From Microbacteriaceae bacterium (GTDB taxonomy: Bacteria > Actinomycetota > Actinomycetes > Actinomycetales > Microbacteriaceae): a stretch of 7,745 nt of DNA. A model generated the notes under the pieces. The model had not been told where the DNA came from. It saw only the letters and a list, made by a program, of their open reading frames with translations, and did no database searches. The position numbers were made by a program, and so were the translations under genes. The stretch lies in NCBI GenBank assembly GCA_022701925.1, contig JAKONM010000053.1:1-7745 (forward strand). Reading direction: 5' to 3'. Position 1 is the stretch's first letter; every line of letters starts with the position of its first letter. Shown here in pieces: positions 6,565 through 7,745 of the stretch.

Positions 6565-6841
6565 AGCGCCCTGCGCGACGGACCGCGGTCATCACGATGA
6601 GCGCGATGACGAGCAGCAGCCCGATCGTCAGCCCCGGCAGCGGCAGCAGGGCGAGTACCGCCAGGCCTCCGGTGCGGAAGGCCGCGTCGGGCACGCCGGC
6701 GGCGTGCAGGACCAGCAGCGCGATCACCGACAGCGCCGAGAGCCCGATCAGGGCGAAGGCCATCGTCGCGACGATGCGCTGGGTGCGCGGCGTCGTGCCG
6801 GCGCGCGTCCCGCCGCCGTCCCCTCCGCCGCTCCGTGCCAC
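6563..6841 (-). CDS. Small two-helix membrane protein of unknown function
   Basis: A 92-residue protein that I do not recognise. It has a Gly/Arg/Thr-rich cytoplasmic N-terminus (1-21), one hydrophobic helix (about 24-47), a short loop with VPDAAFRTGG (50-59), a second hydrophobic stretch (about 60-86) with a PLPG turn at 67-70, and a basic end (VRRAGR). The positive charges at both ends suggest that both termini are cytoplasmic. The start is a GTG at 6839-6841 without a Shine-Dalgarno. A TAGCCT -10 box six bases before it fits a leaderless transcript. Coding potential rests on an open frame with actinobacterial codon bias, a plausible membrane topology and a gap otherwise without a gene. It lies upstream of the two-component operon in the same direction, but a hairpin and separate promoter signals suggest independent expression. 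Confidence 0.7.
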   Translation of the reverse strand: MARSGGGDGGGTRAGTTPRTQRIVATMAFALIGLSALSVIALLVLHAAGVPDAAFRTGGLAVLALLPLPGLTIGLLLVIALIVMTAVRRAGR

Positions 6842-6847
6842 GCCGCG

Positions 6848-6853
6848 AGGCTA
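6848..6853 (-). promoter_or_regulatory. Candidate -10 box (TAGCCT) for a leaderless membrane-protein mRNA
   Basis: On the minus strand TAGCCT fits TANNNT and is followed by six bases and then the GTG start. Initiation at the usual distance would begin at or within a base of the start codon. No -35 match is seen. Confidence 0.4.
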
Positions 6854-6888
6854 GTCGCCCCGAGTCCGGCGCGGGGGCGGGTCGCCGG

Positions 6889-6894
6889 TAGACT
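6889..6894 (+). promoter_or_regulatory. Candidate -10 box (TAGACT) for the second cold-shock gene
   Basis: TAGACT preceded by GG fits the actinobacterial TANNNT -10 pattern. It would start transcription near 6901, giving a leader of about 50 bases to the ATG at 6951. A -35 is not evident. Together with the minus-strand TAGCCT at 6848-6853, it makes 6842-6950 a divergent promoter region. Confidence 0.45.
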
Positions 6895-6950
6895 CGCCCC
6901 GCCGTTTCCGCGGCACCGCACGCTCCTCCCCGATACCCCACGAGGTCACG

Positions 6951-7331
6951 ATGCCCACCGGCAGGGTCAAGTTCTACGACGACGCGAAGGGCTTCGGCTT
7001 CATCGCGGGCGACGACGGCAGCGAGGTGTTCCTGCACGCCTCCGCGATGCCCGAGGGCGCGGTGGTGAAGAAGGGCAGCCGCGTCGAGTTCGGCATCGCC
7101 GACGGCAAGCGGGGCGCGCAGGCGCTGTCCGTGCGGGTGCTCGAGGCGCCGGCGAGCGTGGCGAAGATGGCCCGCACCTCCGCCGAGGACCAGGCGGTGC
7201 GGGTGGAGGACCTGATCAAGGTGCTGGAGCGGGCGGGCAACGACCTGCGCCACGGCCGCTACCCCGACTCGACGCGCAGCCAGCAGCTCGCGGCGGTGCT
7301 GCGCCGGGTCGCCGACGACTTCGACGCGTGA
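6951..7331 (+). CDS. Cold-shock domain protein with C-terminal extension
   Basis: A 126-residue protein, about twice the length of CspA. Residues 1-66 are a cold-shock domain: PTGRVKFYDDAKGFGFIAGDDG with RNP1 KGFGFI (13-18), and RNP2 VFLHA (26-30). The remaining 60 residues are predicted helical and charged (DQAVRVEDLIKVLERAGNDLRHGRYPDS and following, about 80-126), an extension I know from actinobacterial proteins of this size. The domain should bind single-stranded nucleic acid; the extension may mediate protein contact, which is inference. The aromatic at position 9 is Tyr (VKFYDD) where CspA has Phe (VKWFNA), and Phe replaces Trp just before it. The ATG has GAGG (6942-6945) five bases upstream. 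The DUF3027 gene follows 11 bp after the stop, or overlaps by 4 bases if it starts at GTG 7328, so the two are almost certainly co-transcribed. Confidence 0.93.
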   Translation: MPTGRVKFYDDAKGFGFIAGDDGSEVFLHASAMPEGAVVKKGSRVEFGIADGKRGAQALSVRVLEAPASVAKMARTSAEDQAVRVEDLIKVLERAGNDLRHGRYPDSTRSQQLAAVLRRVADDFDA

Positions 7332-7342
7332 CGCGCGCGGGC

Positions 7343-7745
7343 ATGACGGACGAGGAGCGGGTCGCGCTGGCGCTGGCCGCGCTGGCCGAGGTCGTCGACC
7401 CCGGGGCGGTGGGCCCGCTGGTCGACGCCTCCATCCCCGCGCCCGGTGTCATCGACCTGCGCTTCGCCACGACGCAGCCCGGCTATCCCGGATGGTTCTG
7501 GACGGTGTCGACCTCGGCGCTGCCCGACTTGGAGCCGACGGTGCTCGAGCTGCAGCTGCTGCCGGGTGAGGGCGCGCTGGTCGCGCCGCCCTGGGTGGCC
7601 TGGGAGGAGCGGCTGGCCGAATGGCGGCGGGCCCACCCGGCGGGCGCCGCGGACGACGACGAGGACGACCTCGACGACGACGAGGACGAGGACGTCCTGG
7701 ACGACGACGAGGTGCTGGACGACGACGTCGACCTGGACGGGGCGG
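7343..7745 (+). CDS. DUF3027 domain-containing protein, partial (C-terminus beyond window)
   Basis: An incomplete frame of about 134 residues, open to the window's end. The family signature is PGYPGWFWTVSTSAL (46-60), then LELQLLPGEGALVAPPWVAWEERLAEWRRAHP (68-99). This Trp-rich block, 'GYPGW.WTV...LLPG..AL.AP.WV.W..RL', is how I recognise DUF3027, an actinobacterial family of unknown function. From residue 104 the protein becomes an acidic, Leu/Val-punctuated tract (DDDEDDLDDDEDEDVL...), encoded by a GAC/GAG-rich run. The start is uncertain: the ATG at 7343 lacks a Shine-Dalgarno, and a GTG at 7328, in frame five codons earlier, overlaps the preceding stop as GTGA, which could allow coupled re-initiation. 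The close spacing to the cold-shock gene suggests joint expression. Confidence 0.88.
   Translation, partial: MTDEERVALALAALAEVVDPGAVGPLVDASIPAPGVIDLRFATTQPGYPGWFWTVSTSALPDLEPTVLELQLLPGEGALVAPPWVAWEERLAEWRRAHPAGAADDDEDDLDDDEDEDVLDDDEVLDDDVDLDGA
7652..7738 (+). repeat. In-frame GAC/GAG repeat encoding an acidic tract
   Basis: From 7652 to 7738, 26 of the 29 or so codons are GAC, GAG, CTC, CTG or GTC/GTG, with GAC dominant and frequent GACGACGAC triplets. The encoded pattern repeats as DDDE(D)nL/V, about four imperfect units. The low-complexity codon array is prone to slippage, so unit number may vary between strains. Confidence 0.75.

Noticed and set aside
6408..7253. A 281-codon minus-strand frame across the cold-shock gene and membrane protein
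   Set aside because: It is antisense to a clear cold-shock domain, in a different frame from the membrane protein, and has no motifs.

Overview
The window is a chromosomal core segment of a high-GC Gram-positive bacterium, most likely an actinobacterium of the Microbacteriaceae or a close relative. The grounds are the very GC-rich coding DNA, a monocistronic groEL with a CIRCE operator and no adjacent groES, a DUF3263 protein, a LytR C-terminal domain protein, a lone WXG100 protein, an elongated second cold-shock protein and a DUF3027 protein. The gene order also resembles what I remember from that family; this is recollection, not a search.

Layout. The left edge (1-200, minus) holds the N-terminal two-fifths or so of a methionine sulfoxide reductase B. 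Reading away from it on the plus strand are a DUF3263 protein (347-643), a membrane-anchored LytR_C protein (703-1248), a 67-residue cold-shock protein (1408-1611) and groEL (1826-3448). The groEL leader carries a CIRCE operator with an extra upstream half-site. Facing groEL on the minus strand are a WXG100/ESAT-6-like protein (3661-3948), a sensor histidine kinase (3997-5697) and its OmpR/PhoB-family response regulator (5768-6463). Transcription of this minus block runs from regulator to kinase to WXG100. Upstream of the regulator is a small two-helix membrane protein (6563-6841, minus). The right end, on the plus strand, has a cold-shock protein with a C-terminal extension (6951-7331), followed closely by a DUF3027 protein with a very acidic tract that runs off the window (7343 onward).

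Functional reading. Much of the window concerns stress and the envelope: repair of oxidised methionine, chaperonin folding under HrcA-type control, two RNA-binding cold-shock proteins, and a PhoP/TcrX-like two-component system. The two-component system seems to have its own promoter with a tandem 11-bp repeat. The genes form several short transcription units separated by GC-rich hairpins without U-tracts.

No mobile element, CRISPR array, tRNA, rRNA or obviously new multi-gene system is visible. The points most worth a second look are non-coding or architectural: five consecutive hairpins filling the groEL/WXG100 convergent gap, the three-half-site CIRCE region, the composite repeat and possible leaderless start of the response regulator, and a long linker in the histidine kinase.
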